Part shown: positions 19,420 to 27,193 of the stretch, one piece after another | How the letters are laid out: every line of letters begins with the position of its first letter | Position numbering within the stretch: position 1 is the stretch's first letter | From: an uncultured Pseudomonas sp. | GTDB taxonomy: Bacteria; Pseudomonadota; Gammaproteobacteria; Pseudomonadales; Pseudomonadaceae | Direction: 5' to 3' | Assembly (NCBI GenBank): GCA_946886875.1 | Contig: CAMPJN010000009.1 | Span: forward strand, 1-27,193 | DNA length: 27,193 bases | Notes under the pieces: model-generated | Seen by the model: the letters and a program-made list of their open reading frames with translations, nothing else | What the model was told of the DNA's origin: nothing | Databases searched by the model: none | Made by a program: the position numbers and the translations under genes

Positions 19420-20937
19420 ATGTCTTCCTCCACCGAACACCTAGAACTGAATGCGATGCTGGCCGCGCCCGCTAGCTTGCGGCGTCTGCCGTTCAGTTTC
19501 GCCAAGCGTCACGGGGTGGTGTTGCTGATCGATGCGCTGCCGCCGTGCCTCGCCCATCGTCCGCAAGTCGAGTTGGTGGCGCTGGCCGAAGCGCAGCGTT
19601 TCATTGGCCGCCAGCTGCCATTGCGGGCTTTGACCGTCGATGCCTTCGAGCAGGCCCTGGCCAAGGCTTATCAGCATGAGTCGGGGGCTATGCAACTGGC
19701 CGAGGGCCTGGGCGGTAGCCTGGATTTGGCGGCATTGGCCGAGCAGGTGCCGGAGACCGAGGACCTGCTGGAGCAGGAAGACGACGCGCCTATCATCCGC
19801 TTGATCAACGCCATCCTCGGCGAAGCGATCAAGGAAGACGCCTCGGATATTCACTTGGAAACCTTCGAGAAACGCCTGGTGGTGCGTTTCCGCGTGGATG
19901 GCGTGCTGCGTGAAGTACTCGAACCGAAGCGCGAATTGGCAGCGTTGCTGGTGTCGCGGATCAAGGTTATGGCGCGCCTGGATATCGCCGAGAAGCGCAT
20001 CCCCCAGGATGGCCGGATTTCCCTCAAGGTCGGCGGACGCGAGGTGGATATCCGCGTATCCACACTGCCATCGGCCAACGGTGAGCGGGTGGTGTTGCGC
20101 CTGCTCGACAAGCAGGCCGGGCGTCTGAACTTGCAGCACCTGGGCATGAGCGCCCGAGACCGCCAGATAATGGAAGAGACGGTGCGCAAGCCCCACGGCA
20201 TTCTGCTGGTCACCGGCCCCACGGGTTCCGGTAAGACCACCACCCTGTACGCCAGCCTGGTCAGCCTGAATGACCGCACCCGCAATATTCTCACCGTCGA
20301 AGACCCGATCGAATACCACCTCGAAGGCATCGGCCAAACCCAGGTCAATCCCAAGGTCGACATGACCTTCGCCCGCGGCTTGCGCGCCATCTTGCGTCAG
20401 GACCCGGACGTGGTGATGGTTGGTGAAATCCGCGACAAGGAAACCGCCGAAATCGCCGTACAGGCTTCCTTAACCGGTCACCTGGTGCTCTCGACGCTGC
20501 ACACCAACAGCGCTATTGGCGCCATCACTCGCCTGGTGGACATGGGCATCGAACCCTTTCTGCTGTCGTCGTCCCTGCTCGGGGTTCTGGCCCAGCGCTT
20601 GATTCGCGTGCTCTGCCCGCACTGCAAAGAGGCCTACGAGGCCGACGAAGCCGAGTGCAAGTTGCTCGGCGTGCCGTTCGCGCAACCGCCGACCCTATAT
20701 CACGCCCGTGGTTGCAGCGAATGCCATCACCAGGGCTACAAGGGCCGAACCGGTATTTACGAACTGGTGGTGTTCGATGACCACCTGCGTACCCTGATTC
20801 ACAACGCTGCCTCCGAGCAGGATATGACCCGCCACGCCCGCACCCTCGGTCCGAGCATCCGTGAGGACGGCCGGCGCAAGGTGTTGGAAGGGGCGACCAC
20901 GGTCGAGGAAGTATTGCGCGTGACGCGAGAAGAGTAA
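19420..20937 (+). CDS. xcpR: Type II secretion ATPase XcpR (GspE)
   Basis: XcpR is the cytoplasmic hexameric ATPase that drives pseudopilus assembly, docked to XcpY. It has 505 aa. The N-terminal domain covers about 1-115. The catalytic core has Walker [10 protein letters not shown] at 266-274 (Lys272), the Asp box [16 protein letters not shown], Walker B ending VVMVGEIRD with Glu336, and the His box [14 protein letters not shown]. The GspE zinc module is intact: Cys399, Cys402, Cys432 and Cys435. The ATG at 19420 is chosen because family similarity starts there ([16 protein letters not shown]); the frame is open back to a GTG at 19246, but that DNA carries promoter-like signals. Its stop overlaps xcpS by 1 bp. 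Confidence 0.96.
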   Translation: MSSSTEHLELNAMLAAPASLRRLPFSFAKRHGVVLLIDALPPCLAHRPQVELVALAEAQRFIGRQLPLRALTVDAFEQALAKAYQHESGAMQLAEGLGGSLDLAALAEQVPETEDLLEQEDDAPIIRLINAILGEAIKEDASDIHLETFEKRLVVRFRVDGVLREVLEPKRELAALLVSRIKVMARLDIAEKRIPQDGRISLKVGGREVDIRVSTLPSANGERVVLRLLDKQAGRLNLQHLGMSARDRQIMEETVRKPHGILLVTGPTGSGKTTTLYASLVSLNDRTRNILTVEDPIEYHLEGIGQTQVNPKVDMTFARGLRAILRQDPDVVMVGEIRDKETAEIAVQASLTGHLVLSTLHTNSAIGAITRLVDMGIEPFLLSSSLLGVLAQRLIRVLCPHCKEAYEADEAECKLLGVPFAQPPTLYHARGCSECHHQGYKGRTGIYELVVFDDHLRTLIHNAASEQDMTRHARTLGPSIREDGRRKVLEGATTVEEVLRVTREE

Positions 20938-22154
20938 TGGCCGCTTTCGAATACCTCGCCCTCGACGGCAAAGGCCGCCAGCAGAAAGGCGTGCTGGAGG
21001 CTGATAGTGCGCGCCAGGTGCGGCAGATTCTGCGCGAACGGCAACTGGCGCCGCTGGATGTCAAAGCCACGCGCACCCGCGAAAACGCCAGTGGCGGCGG
21101 GCATTTCAGTTTTACCCGGGGGCTGTCGGCGCGCGATCTGGCGTTGTTGACCCGGCAGTTGGCGACCCTGGTACAAGCCGCGCTGCCAATCGAGGAAGCG
21201 CTACGCGCTGCCGCGGCCCAGGCCGGCACGCCGCGCATCCAGAGCATGCTGCTCGCCGTGCGTGCGCGGGTGCTGGAAGGTCATGATCTGGCCGGCAGTC
21301 TCAAGGAATTTCCTGCCGCCTTTCCCGAGCTGTACCGCGCCACTGTGGCGGCGGGCGAGCATGCAGGGCACCTGGGGCCGGTATTGGAGCAGTTGGCCGA
21401 TTACACCGAACAGCGCCAGCAGTCGCGGCAGAAGATCCAGCTGGCTTTGCTTTATCCGATGATCCTGATGTGCGCCTCGCTGCTGATTGTCGGCTTTCTG
21501 CTCGGCTATGTGGTGCCGGATATCGTGCGGGTGTTCGTCGATTCCGGACAAACCTTGCCGGCGTTGACTCGCGGCCTGATCGCCTTGAGCGAATGGGTGA
21601 AGAGCTGGGGCTGGCTGGCGGTGATTTTTGCCGTGCTGGGCTTTTTCGCCATGCGCTTCGCCTTGCGCGACGATGCGCTGAAGTTGCGCTGGCATCGCTT
21701 TTTGCTGCGCGTACCCTTGGTCGGCAAGCTGATTCGCGCCACTGATTGTGCGCGTTTCGCTTCGACTCTGGCGATTCTGACCCAGAGCGGCGTGCCGCTG
21801 GTCGAAGCCCTGGGCATTGGCGCCGAGGTGATCGTCAACCGGGTGATTCGTGCCGAGGTGGTGATCGCCGCGCAGAAGGTTCGCGAAGGCGGCAGCCTGA
21901 CTCGCGCGCTGGAGGCCAGTGGTCAGTTCCCGCCGATGATGATGCACATGATCGCCAGCGGCGAGCGTTCCGGCGAGCTGGATCAAATGCTTGCGCGCAC
22001 CGCGCGCAATCAGGAAAACGACCTCGGCGCCCAGGTGTCTTTACTGGTAGGGCTGTTCGAGCCGTTTATGTTGGTTTTTATGGGGGTAGTGGTGTTGGTC
22101 ATCGTCTTGGCCATCCTGATGCCCATTCTGTCTCTCAATCAGTTGGTGGGGTAA
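20937..22154 (+). CDS. xcpS: Type II secretion platform protein XcpS (GspF)
   Basis: XcpS is the polytopic inner-membrane platform around which the pseudopilus is assembled. It has 405 aa with two tandem GspF domains, the first at about 70-195 (LALLTRQLATLVQAALPIEEAL) and the second at about 270-395 (RFASTLAILTQSGVPLVEAL). Three transmembrane segments are visible, at about 170-196, 222-242 and 370-400. The start shares one base with the xcpR stop (TAATG), which indicates coupled translation of the ATPase and its platform. Confidence 0.96.
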   Translation: MAAFEYLALDGKGRQQKGVLEADSARQVRQILRERQLAPLDVKATRTRENASGGGHFSFTRGLSARDLALLTRQLATLVQAALPIEEALRAAAAQAGTPRIQSMLLAVRARVLEGHDLAGSLKEFPAAFPELYRATVAAGEHAGHLGPVLEQLADYTEQRQQSRQKIQLALLYPMILMCASLLIVGFLLGYVVPDIVRVFVDSGQTLPALTRGLIALSEWVKSWGWLAVIFAVLGFFAMRFALRDDALKLRWHRFLLRVPLVGKLIRATDCARFASTLAILTQSGVPLVEALGIGAEVIVNRVIRAEVVIAAQKVREGGSLTRALEASGQFPPMMMHMIASGERSGELDQMLARTARNQENDLGAQVSLLVGLFEPFMLVFMGVVVLVIVLAILMPILSLNQLVG

Positions 22155-22158
22155 TTAG

Positions 22159-22584
22159 GTGAACAAGCGTCAAACGGGCTTCACACTTATCGAAATCATG
22201 GTGGTGGTGGTCATCCTCGGCATTCTCGCCGCCTTGGTGGTGCCGCAGGTGATGAGCCGGCCGGATCAGGCCAAGGTCACCGTGGCCAAGGGCGATATCA
22301 AGGCGGTAGCCGCCGCGCTCGACATGTACAAGCTGGACAATCACAACTACCCGAGCACCCAGCAGGGCCTGGAAGCCCTGGTGAAAAAGCCTTCCGGCAA
22401 TCCGCAACCGAAGAACTGGAACAAGGACGGTTACCTCAAGCGCCTGCCGATCGATCCCTGGGGCAACGTCTACCAATACCTGGCGCCGGGCACCAAAGGC
22501 CAGTTCGACCTCTATTCGCTGGGCGCCGACGGCAAGGAAGGCGGTAGCGATCAGGATGCCGATATCGGTAACTGGGACCTGTAA
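22159..22584 (+). CDS. xcpT: Major pseudopilin XcpT (GspG)
   Basis: XcpT is the main subunit of the secretion pseudopilus. It has 141 aa. The leader MNKRQTG is cut by the prepilin peptidase before Phe8; the mature N-terminus FTLIEIMVVVVILG has Glu at +5 (Glu12). The GspG body is present with PSTQQGLEAL, DPWGNVYQY and the calcium-loop region SLGADGKEGGSDQDADI. The start is GTG at 22159, 4 bp after xcpS, with GGGG about 7 nt upstream. Confidence 0.96.
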   Translation: MNKRQTGFTLIEIMVVVVILGILAALVVPQVMSRPDQAKVTVAKGDIKAVAAALDMYKLDNHNYPSTQQGLEALVKKPSGNPQPKNWNKDGYLKRLPIDPWGNVYQYLAPGTKGQFDLYSLGADGKEGGSDQDADIGNWDL

Positions 22585-22590
22585 GCGAAG

Positions 22591-23121
22591 ATGCGCCAGC
22601 CCCGCGGTTTCACCCTGATCGAGTTGCTCGTGGTGCTGGTGATTCTTGGCAGCCTGATCGGTATCGCCACCCTCAGTATCGGCATCGCCGGGCCCTCCCG
22701 CGAGCTGCGTAACGAGGCTGAGCGCCTGGCTGGCCTGATCGGCGTCTTGGCCGAGGAGGCGGTGTTGGATAACCGCGAATACGGTTTGTACCTGACCAAC
22801 GAAGCCTACCAAGTGTTGCGTTATGACCCGCAGTCGGCGCGGTGGGATGCCCTTGATGACAAACCCCACAGCCTGCCCGGCTGGGCCGAGTTGAGTGTTG
22901 AACTGGAAGGTGAAGCGCTGAAACTGCCGCAGCCCTCGGGCGAGCAGAGCGGCGCCGCAGGCAAACTACCGCAGTTGTTGATGCTCTCCAGCGGTGAGCT
23001 GAGCCCGTTTCGTCTGCGCCTGAGCGAACGCCGTAAGGGCGGCATGGGTTTATCGCTATCCAGTGATGGCTTTCGCCTGCCCAGGGTCGAACTGGATGAA
23101 CAGCAGGGCCGCTCCGGATGA
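22591..23121 (+). CDS. xcpU: Minor pseudopilin XcpU (GspH)
   Basis: XcpU is a minor pseudopilin that connects the tip complex to the XcpT shaft. It has 176 aa with the prepilin motif MRQPRG-FTLIELLVVLVIL (cleavage after Gly6, Glu at +5) and a variable C-terminal beta domain. The ribosome binding site is weak (GCGAAG). It begins 6 bp after xcpT and ends overlapping xcpV by 4 bp (ATGA). Confidence 0.93.
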   Translation: MRQPRGFTLIELLVVLVILGSLIGIATLSIGIAGPSRELRNEAERLAGLIGVLAEEAVLDNREYGLYLTNEAYQVLRYDPQSARWDALDDKPHSLPGWAELSVELEGEALKLPQPSGEQSGAAGKLPQLLMLSSGELSPFRLRLSERRKGGMGLSLSSDGFRLPRVELDEQQGRSG

Positions 23122-23507
23122 AACAGGCGCGCGGTTTCACCCTGCTCGAAGTGCTGGTTGCCCTGGCGATCTTCGCTCTGGTCGCCGCCAGCGTGCTGAC
23201 CGCCAGCGGGCGCAGTCTGCAAACCGCCGCCCGGCTGGAAGACAAGACCCTGGCCATGTGGATCGCCGATAACCGTTTGACCGAACTGCAGTTAGCCGAG
23301 GCACCGCCAGGTGATGGACGCGATCAGGGCGAGTTGGAGTTCGCCGGGCGGCGCTGGCAATGGCAGAGCGAGATCGAGGCGACCAGCGAGCCGAGCATGC
23401 GTCGGGTCACTCTATGGGTTGCGCCGCGGCCTGAGCGCGGGCTCAGCGGCGATCTGCGCGAGCGGGCGGTGGTCAGCCTCAGCGGCTTTCTCGGAGCGGC
23501 ACAATGA
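23118..23507 (+). CDS. xcpV: Minor pseudopilin XcpV (GspI)
   Basis: XcpV nucleates the minor pseudopilin tip complex with XcpW and XcpX. It has 129 aa. The prepilin motif is MKQARG-FTLLEVLVALAIFA, cleaved after Gly6 with Glu at +5. The GspI signature continues DKTLAMWIADNRLTELQL. It overlaps xcpU and xcpW by ATGA junctions on both sides. Confidence 0.94.
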   Translation: MKQARGFTLLEVLVALAIFALVAASVLTASGRSLQTAARLEDKTLAMWIADNRLTELQLAEAPPGDGRDQGELEFAGRRWQWQSEIEATSEPSMRRVTLWVAPRPERGLSGDLRERAVVSLSGFLGAAQ

Positions 23508-24229
23508 AGCGGGCGATGGCCAGGCCCATGGGCGGCTTTACCCTATTGGAGTTGCTGATCGCCATCGCGATATTCGCGCTTCTGGGGTTGGCCACCTACC
23601 GCATGCTCGACAGCGTGCTGAAGACCGACGCGACCACCCGTGCCCATGAATTGCAGTTACGCGAATTGGTGCGCGGCATTGCCGCGTTCGAACGCGACGT
23701 TCTGCAGATCGCGGCGCGTCCGGCGCGCGATCCTTTCGGCGAGGAGCGCCCGGCCTTGCTTGGCGAGGAAATCGACGGCGTCGCCCTGGAGTTGACCCGC
23801 GCCGGATGGCGTAACCCGCTTGGGCAGCCGCGTGCCACCGTGCAGCGGGTGCGCTGGCAGTTGAGCGGCGAAAAATGGCAAAGGCGTTATTGGAAAGTGC
23901 TCGATCAATCCCAGGACAGCGAGCCGCAGATCCAGCAGGTACTCGATGGGGTAACGCGCATGGAGTTGCGTTATCTGGACGCTGAAGGCAGCTGGCTCAG
24001 CAGCTGGCCGCCGACCGATAGCGGCAGCGAAGGGCAGCAGGCCGAGCTGCCGCGTGCGTTGGAATTGGTACTCGAGCATCGCCGCTATGGCGAGTTGCGT
24101 CGCGTGTTGCGCTTGCCGGACGTATTGCCCAAGCGCGCCCAGCAATCGCCCGAGCAGGCGCCTGAGGAAGCGCCGCCCGATGACGGCGAGCAGGCAGGTG
24201 GGCGCGCGGCCGAGGAGCCAACACCATGA
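23504..24229 (+). CDS. xcpW: Minor pseudopilin XcpW (GspJ)
   Basis: XcpW is part of the XcpV-W-X tip complex. It has 241 aa. The prepilin cleavage follows Gly11 in MGG-FTLLELLIAIAIFALLG with Glu at +5. RELVRGIAAFERDVLQIAARP is the usual GspJ segment. GGAG about 8 nt upstream supports the ATG at 23504; an in-frame ATG at 23516 would still leave a valid short leader. The C-terminus (about 210-241) is a Pro/Glu-rich tail that looks disordered. Confidence 0.93.
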   Translation: MKRAMARPMGGFTLLELLIAIAIFALLGLATYRMLDSVLKTDATTRAHELQLRELVRGIAAFERDVLQIAARPARDPFGEERPALLGEEIDGVALELTRAGWRNPLGQPRATVQRVRWQLSGEKWQRRYWKVLDQSQDSEPQIQQVLDGVTRMELRYLDAEGSWLSSWPPTDSGSEGQQAELPRALELVLEHRRYGELRRVLRLPDVLPKRAQQSPEQAPEEAPPDDGEQAGGRAAEEPTP

Positions 24230-25191
24230 AAGCTCAGCGCGGTATGGCGCTGATCACCGTGATGCTGGTGGTGGCGGTGGTGACAGTGGTGTGCGCCGGG
24301 ATTATCGCCCGTCAGCAGCTGTCGATTCGCAGTAGCGCCAACCAATTGCATGTGCGTCAGGCGTGGCATTACGCCCTCGGTGGCGAAACCCTGGCCAAGG
24401 CGGTGTTGCGCGAGGATTTACGCCAGGGCAATCCGAACGCGTCCGTCGATCATCTGGCCGAGCCTTGGGCCCGGCCCCTGGCGCCCTTCGCCTTGGACGA
24501 AGGCGGTGAACTGCGTGTGCGCATCGAGGACCCGAGCGGGCGTTTCAATCTCAACAGTCTGGTGCGTCAGGGCCAACCGAACGAAGCGGCGTTGGCCCAG
24601 TTCCGACGGTTGCTGCTGAGTTTGCAGATCGTTGCGCCATATGCCGAGCGTTTGGTCGATTGGCTGGATGCCGACCAGGAACCGAGCGGCGCCTATGGTG
24701 CCGAGGATAATCAGTATCTTTTGCTGCAGCCGCCTTATCGCACGGCCAATCGCGCGATAACCGATGTGTCCGAACTGCGCCTGCTGCTGGAGATGACTGA
24801 AGCCGATTACCAATTGCTGTTGCCGTTCGTCAGCGCTTTGCCGGAGGATGCCGCCTTGAATGTCAACACCGCCGATGCCCGGGTGCTGGCGAGCCTGGCC
24901 GACGGGGTGCCGCTGAGCACGGCGGAAGGAATTGTGGCCAATCGCGGCAGCCAGGGTTATGCCGATGTGGCGAGTTTTACCGCTCAGTTGCCGGGCCTTA
25001 CGCTGGAGAACCAGGGTTTGGACGTGGGCAGTCAGTATTTTCAGGTGATCAGTGAAGTCAGCGTCGGTGATCGCCGTCAGGTATTACGCAGTACCGTGCA
25101 GCGTTTCAAAGATGGCAAGGTGTATGTCCTAGCCCGTGATCTGGGGCAGAGCGGCGTACCGCCGAAGCCCGTCAAGGAAGTCGAACCATGA
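24226..25191 (+). CDS. xcpX: Minor pseudopilin XcpX (GspK)
   Basis: XcpX caps the pseudopilus tip. It has 321 aa, the largest pseudopilin. The leader MKAQRG is followed by MALITVMLVVAVVTVV; position +5 is Thr, not Glu, as is typical of GspK, which needs no +5 Glu at the very tip. The body includes DPSGRFNLNSLV, DWLDADQEPSGAYGAEDNQY and VNTADARVLASLADG (helix-hairpin-helix-like alpha domain). Junctions with xcpW and xcpY are 4-bp ATGA overlaps. Confidence 0.95.
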   Translation: MKAQRGMALITVMLVVAVVTVVCAGIIARQQLSIRSSANQLHVRQAWHYALGGETLAKAVLREDLRQGNPNASVDHLAEPWARPLAPFALDEGGELRVRIEDPSGRFNLNSLVRQGQPNEAALAQFRRLLLSLQIVAPYAERLVDWLDADQEPSGAYGAEDNQYLLLQPPYRTANRAITDVSELRLLLEMTEADYQLLLPFVSALPEDAALNVNTADARVLASLADGVPLSTAEGIVANRGSQGYADVASFTAQLPGLTLENQGLDVGSQYFQVISEVSVGDRRQVLRSTVQRFKDGKVYVLARDLGQSGVPPKPVKEVEP

Positions 25192-26324
25192 GTCAAGTCT
25201 GTGTGTTTCTGCCGCCCAACGCCTGTTTCGAGGTCAGCGCCGATCTGCTGGTGCAGCGCGTGCAGGCGGAGCGCAGCGAGTCCTTGCCATTTGCCGAGGC
25301 GGTTGCCGGCCTGAGTGGCGCCTGGACCCTGGTTTTGCCGGTCGAAGTGGTCACCGCCTGTGCGGTGCGCTTACCGACGCAAAAGGCCCGCTGGCTGCGT
25401 CAAGCGCTGCCGTTCGCGGTGGAGGAGCTGCTGGCCGAGGACGTCGAGCAATTGCACCTGGCTCTGGGCGAGCAACTCGAAGATGGCCGGCACCGGGTGT
25501 TCGCTGTGCGTCGCAGCTGGTTGGAAGAGTGGTTGGCGCTTTGCCCGACGCCGCCCCAGATGATCGCCGTGGATGCCGACCTACTGCCACATGAAGGCAC
25601 CCAGTTGCTGCAGTTGGGCGCGCGTTGGTTGCTGGGTGGCGTGGATGTAGCGCGCATGGCGCTCAATGGCGAGGAGTGGTCGGATCTGGCGACGGTCTGT
25701 CCGCACCCGCATGTCGCCTATGGAACGGCGCAACAGCCGACTTTGCAGCCGGTCGATGACAGTCGCGAGCTGGACGATGCTTACCAATGGTTGGCACAAC
25801 AGAGCGTGCGCAACAACCTGGCCCAAGGCGAGTTCGCTGCGCGCGAAAGCGGCGCCGATTGGCAGCGCTGGCGGCCGTTGCTCGGTTTGCTCGGGTTGTG
25901 GCTGGTATTGCAGTGGGGCTTCAATCTGGCCCAGGGCTGGCACCTGCAGCGCGAGGCCGAAGCCTATGCCGAGGCCAGCGAAGCGCTGTATCGGGATCTG
26001 TTCCCCGAGGATAGCAAGCTGGTCAATCTGCGCGCGCAGTTGGATCAACACCTGGAAGCGGGCGGCAGCAGCGGTCAGGGGCGCTTGCTCGGCATGCTCG
26101 CCGAAGTCAGCCAGGCGCTGATCGCCGAGGGCGCACCGGTGAAAATCGAACAGTTGGATTTCAGCGATATTCGCGGTGATTTGGCCATGCAGGTGCAGGC
26201 GCCGGGTTTCGCCGAGTTGGAACGCCTGCGTGAGCGCTTGCAAGAAAACGGTCTGGCGGTGCAAATGGGTTCGGCCAGCCGGGAAACGGCTGGCGTCAGT
26301 GCGCGCCTGGTGATCGGAGGATGA
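25188..26324 (+). CDS. xcpY: Type II secretion assembly protein XcpY (GspL)
   Basis: XcpY anchors the XcpR ATPase to the inner membrane and contacts XcpZ. It has 378 aa: an actin-like cytoplasmic domain at about 1-225 (with QKARWLRQALPFAVEELLAEDV), a transmembrane helix at about 228-246 (LLGLLGLWLVLQWGFNLA), and a periplasmic ferredoxin-like domain at about 290-378. AAGGAAG about 8 nt upstream supports the ATG. It overlaps xcpX upstream and the ATG at 26321 downstream. Confidence 0.94.
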   Translation: MSQVCVFLPPNACFEVSADLLVQRVQAERSESLPFAEAVAGLSGAWTLVLPVEVVTACAVRLPTQKARWLRQALPFAVEELLAEDVEQLHLALGEQLEDGRHRVFAVRRSWLEEWLALCPTPPQMIAVDADLLPHEGTQLLQLGARWLLGGVDVARMALNGEEWSDLATVCPHPHVAYGTAQQPTLQPVDDSRELDDAYQWLAQQSVRNNLAQGEFAARESGADWQRWRPLLGLLGLWLVLQWGFNLAQGWHLQREAEAYAEASEALYRDLFPEDSKLVNLRAQLDQHLEAGGSSGQGRLLGMLAEVSQALIAEGAPVKIEQLDFSDIRGDLAMQVQAPGFAELERLRERLQENGLAVQMGSASRETAGVSARLVIGG

Positions 26325-26326
26325 AT

Positions 26327-26851
26327 ATGACTCGCCTGCAAGCCCTGAAGAACCCCTTTGCCGCGCAGATGGAAAATTCCCAGTTACTGCAACGCTGGCG
26401 TGGTCTGCCCCCGCGTGATCGTCTGTCGTTGAGCCTGCTGGCGGCATTTCTGTTGCTGGTGATCCTGTATTTGGCCCTGTGGCAGCCCGCCCAGCAAAAG
26501 CTGGTGGCCGCGCGTAGCGCATTCGAGCAGCAGCGCGCACTGCACGCCTATCTGCAAGCCAAAGAGCCGCTGGCCCGGAGCTTGGCCAGCAAGCCGCGGG
26601 TCGAACTCGATCCCGCGCGCCTGCAAGGCCTGGTTACGGCCAGCGCCACCGAGCAGGGCCTGGCGGTCGAGCGCATGGACAGCGATGGCGACGGTTCGGT
26701 CCAGGTCAGCCTGCAGCCCGCGCCTTTCGCGCAATTGTTGCGTTGGTTCGCCGTGCTCGAAGAGCAGGGCGTGCAGATTGTCGAAGCCGGGCTCGATCGT
26801 AGCGAAGAGAATAGGGTGGCCGCGCGTTTGACCTTGCGGGTGGCGTTGTAG
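26327..26851 (+). CDS. xcpZ: Type II secretion protein XcpZ (GspM)
   Basis: XcpZ stabilises XcpY and links it to the platform. It has 174 aa: a short cytoplasmic N-terminus, one transmembrane helix at about 33-53 (LSLLAAFLLLVILYLALW), a periplasmic coil, and a ferredoxin-like domain. The start at 26327 is preferred because GGAGG (26316-26320) is 6 nt away; the earlier in-frame ATG at 26321, which overlaps the xcpY stop, touches the GGAGG with no spacing and would add only two residues. It is the last gene of the operon. Confidence 0.92.
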   Translation: MTRLQALKNPFAAQMENSQLLQRWRGLPPRDRLSLSLLAAFLLLVILYLALWQPAQQKLVAARSAFEQQRALHAYLQAKEPLARSLASKPRVELDPARLQGLVTASATEQGLAVERMDSDGDGSVQVSLQPAPFAQLLRWFAVLEEQGVQIVEAGLDRSEENRVAARLTLRVAL

Positions 26852-26861
26852 GCTGTGTAAT

Positions 26862-26922
26862 GCGCCAAATCGGTTCGTGACCGGCGGTGGGGCACCGACG
26901 CTGTGCAGCTTTGGCGCCTTTT
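26862..26922 (+). terminator. Candidate terminator after xcpZ
   Basis: GCGCCAAA (26862-26869) pairs exactly with TTTGGCGC (26910-26917). Inside it TCGGT/ACCGA and CGGTG/CACCG can form inner stems, and CTTTT follows. The structure is long with a partly open middle, so it is a plausible but not ideal intrinsic terminator for the xcpR-Z operon. Confidence 0.45.
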
Positions 26923-26969
26923 GGATAACCCAATTAACCCGCCTCGAAAGAAAAAACTTAAGCAAAGTA

Positions 26970-26998
26970 TTGACTTAGGTTAGGCCCCCAAGTAGATT
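26970..26998 (+). promoter_or_regulatory. Sigma70 promoter of the tRNA-Val-Asp unit
   Basis: TTGACT (26970-26975, 5/6) and TAGATT (26993-26998, 4/6) are exactly 17 bp apart. The following GCGCGCC is a GC-rich discriminator, the feature that makes stable-RNA promoters sensitive to ppGpp. An A-rich stretch (26947-26956) upstream could serve as an UP element. The first tRNA starts 19 bp after the -10 box. Confidence 0.75.
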
Positions 26999-27017
26999 GC
27001 GCGCCTCGCAAAGCGAT

Positions 27018-27093
27018 GGGTGATTAGCTCAGCTGGGAGAGCATCTGCCTTACAAGCAGAGGGTCGGCGGTTCGATCCCGTCATCACCCACCA
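27018..27093 (+). tRNA. tRNA-Val (anticodon UAC)
   Basis: A 76-nt cloverleaf with acceptor stem GGGTGAT/ATCACCC, D-arm beginning GCTCAGCTGGGAGAGC, anticodon stem TCTGC/GCAGA with loop CTTACAA (anticodon TAC at 27051-27053), T-loop TTCGATC, discriminator A and an encoded CCA end (27091-27093). It is the first gene of a tRNA pair. Confidence 0.97.
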
Positions 27094-27142
27094 CTCTTTG
27101 CGATATTGGTTTGAAAATTTCGGACGCAAGTCCGACCGACGC

Positions 27143-27193
27143 GCAGCGGTAGTTCAGTCGGTTAGAATACCGGCCTGTCACGCCGGGGGTCGC
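27143..27193 (+). tRNA. tRNA-Asp (anticodon GUC), 3' end outside the window
   Basis: The first 51 nt are visible: acceptor strand GCAGCGG, D-arm GTTCAGTCGGTTAGAAT, anticodon stem CCGGC/GCCGG with loop CTGTCAC (anticodon GTC at 27177-27179), then the variable loop. The window ends before the T-arm, so the acceptor stem pairing cannot be checked. It lies 49 bp after tRNA-Val and is probably cotranscribed. Confidence 0.92.

Overview
The window is a stretch of Pseudomonas-type chromosome. Every large reading frame matches a well-known pseudomonad gene family. The gene order follows the P. aeruginosa leuC-to-xcpZ region as I remember it, without two genes I would expect there. Codon use is GC-rich. 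REP-like palindromes in two gaps, an Xcp-type type II secretion locus, and a FimV next to TruA all suggest Pseudomonas sensu lato, probably a lineage near the P. aeruginosa / mendocina / alcaligenes groups. The species cannot be fixed from the sequence alone.

Layout. (1) 1-3868, plus strand: leucine biosynthesis leuC (5' end missing), leuD and leuB, then asd, the catalytic aspartate-semialdehyde dehydrogenase. A REP-like inverted repeat sits between leuD and leuB, and candidate terminators follow leuB and asd. (2) 4026-14797, plus strand: a mixed housekeeping run with usg-like (ASD fold without catalytic residues), fimV (polar hub of type IV pili and twitching), truA, trpF, accD, folC, a DedD-like SPOR protein, cvpA and purF. 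It is the pseudomonad version of the enterobacterial usg-truA-accD-folC-dedD-cvpA-purF neighbourhood. Short overlaps (accD/folC, folC/dedD) suggest translational coupling. (3) 14802-16136: a perfect REP doublet, metZ (O-succinylhomoserine sulfhydrylase) and a strong bidirectional terminator. (4) 16155-26851: a complete Xcp (Gsp) type II secretion locus in two divergent operons, xcpP-xcpQ on the minus strand and xcpR-S-T-U-V-W-X-Y-Z on the plus strand. They are separated by a 637-bp gap rich in palindromes. (5) 26852-27193: a terminator-like stem, a good sigma70 promoter with a GC-rich discriminator, tRNA-Val(UAC), and tRNA-Asp(GUC) cut by the window end.

How the parts fit. leuCDB, asd, trpF, metZ and purF are amino-acid and purine biosynthesis; accD and folC supply fatty-acid and folate metabolism. 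The xcp genes encode the whole envelope machine except the prepilin peptidase (XcpA/PilD): secretin XcpQ, its inner-membrane partner XcpP, ATPase XcpR, platform XcpS, major pseudopilin XcpT, minor pseudopilins XcpU-X, and assembly proteins XcpY and XcpZ.

I found no new system, prophage, CRISPR array, transposase or genomic island. The least explained DNA is the xcpP-xcpR intergenic region, with several clean inverted repeats that look like operators. The other items worth a second look are the catalytically dead ASD paralogue, the REP elements, and a substitution in the TruA active-site motif.
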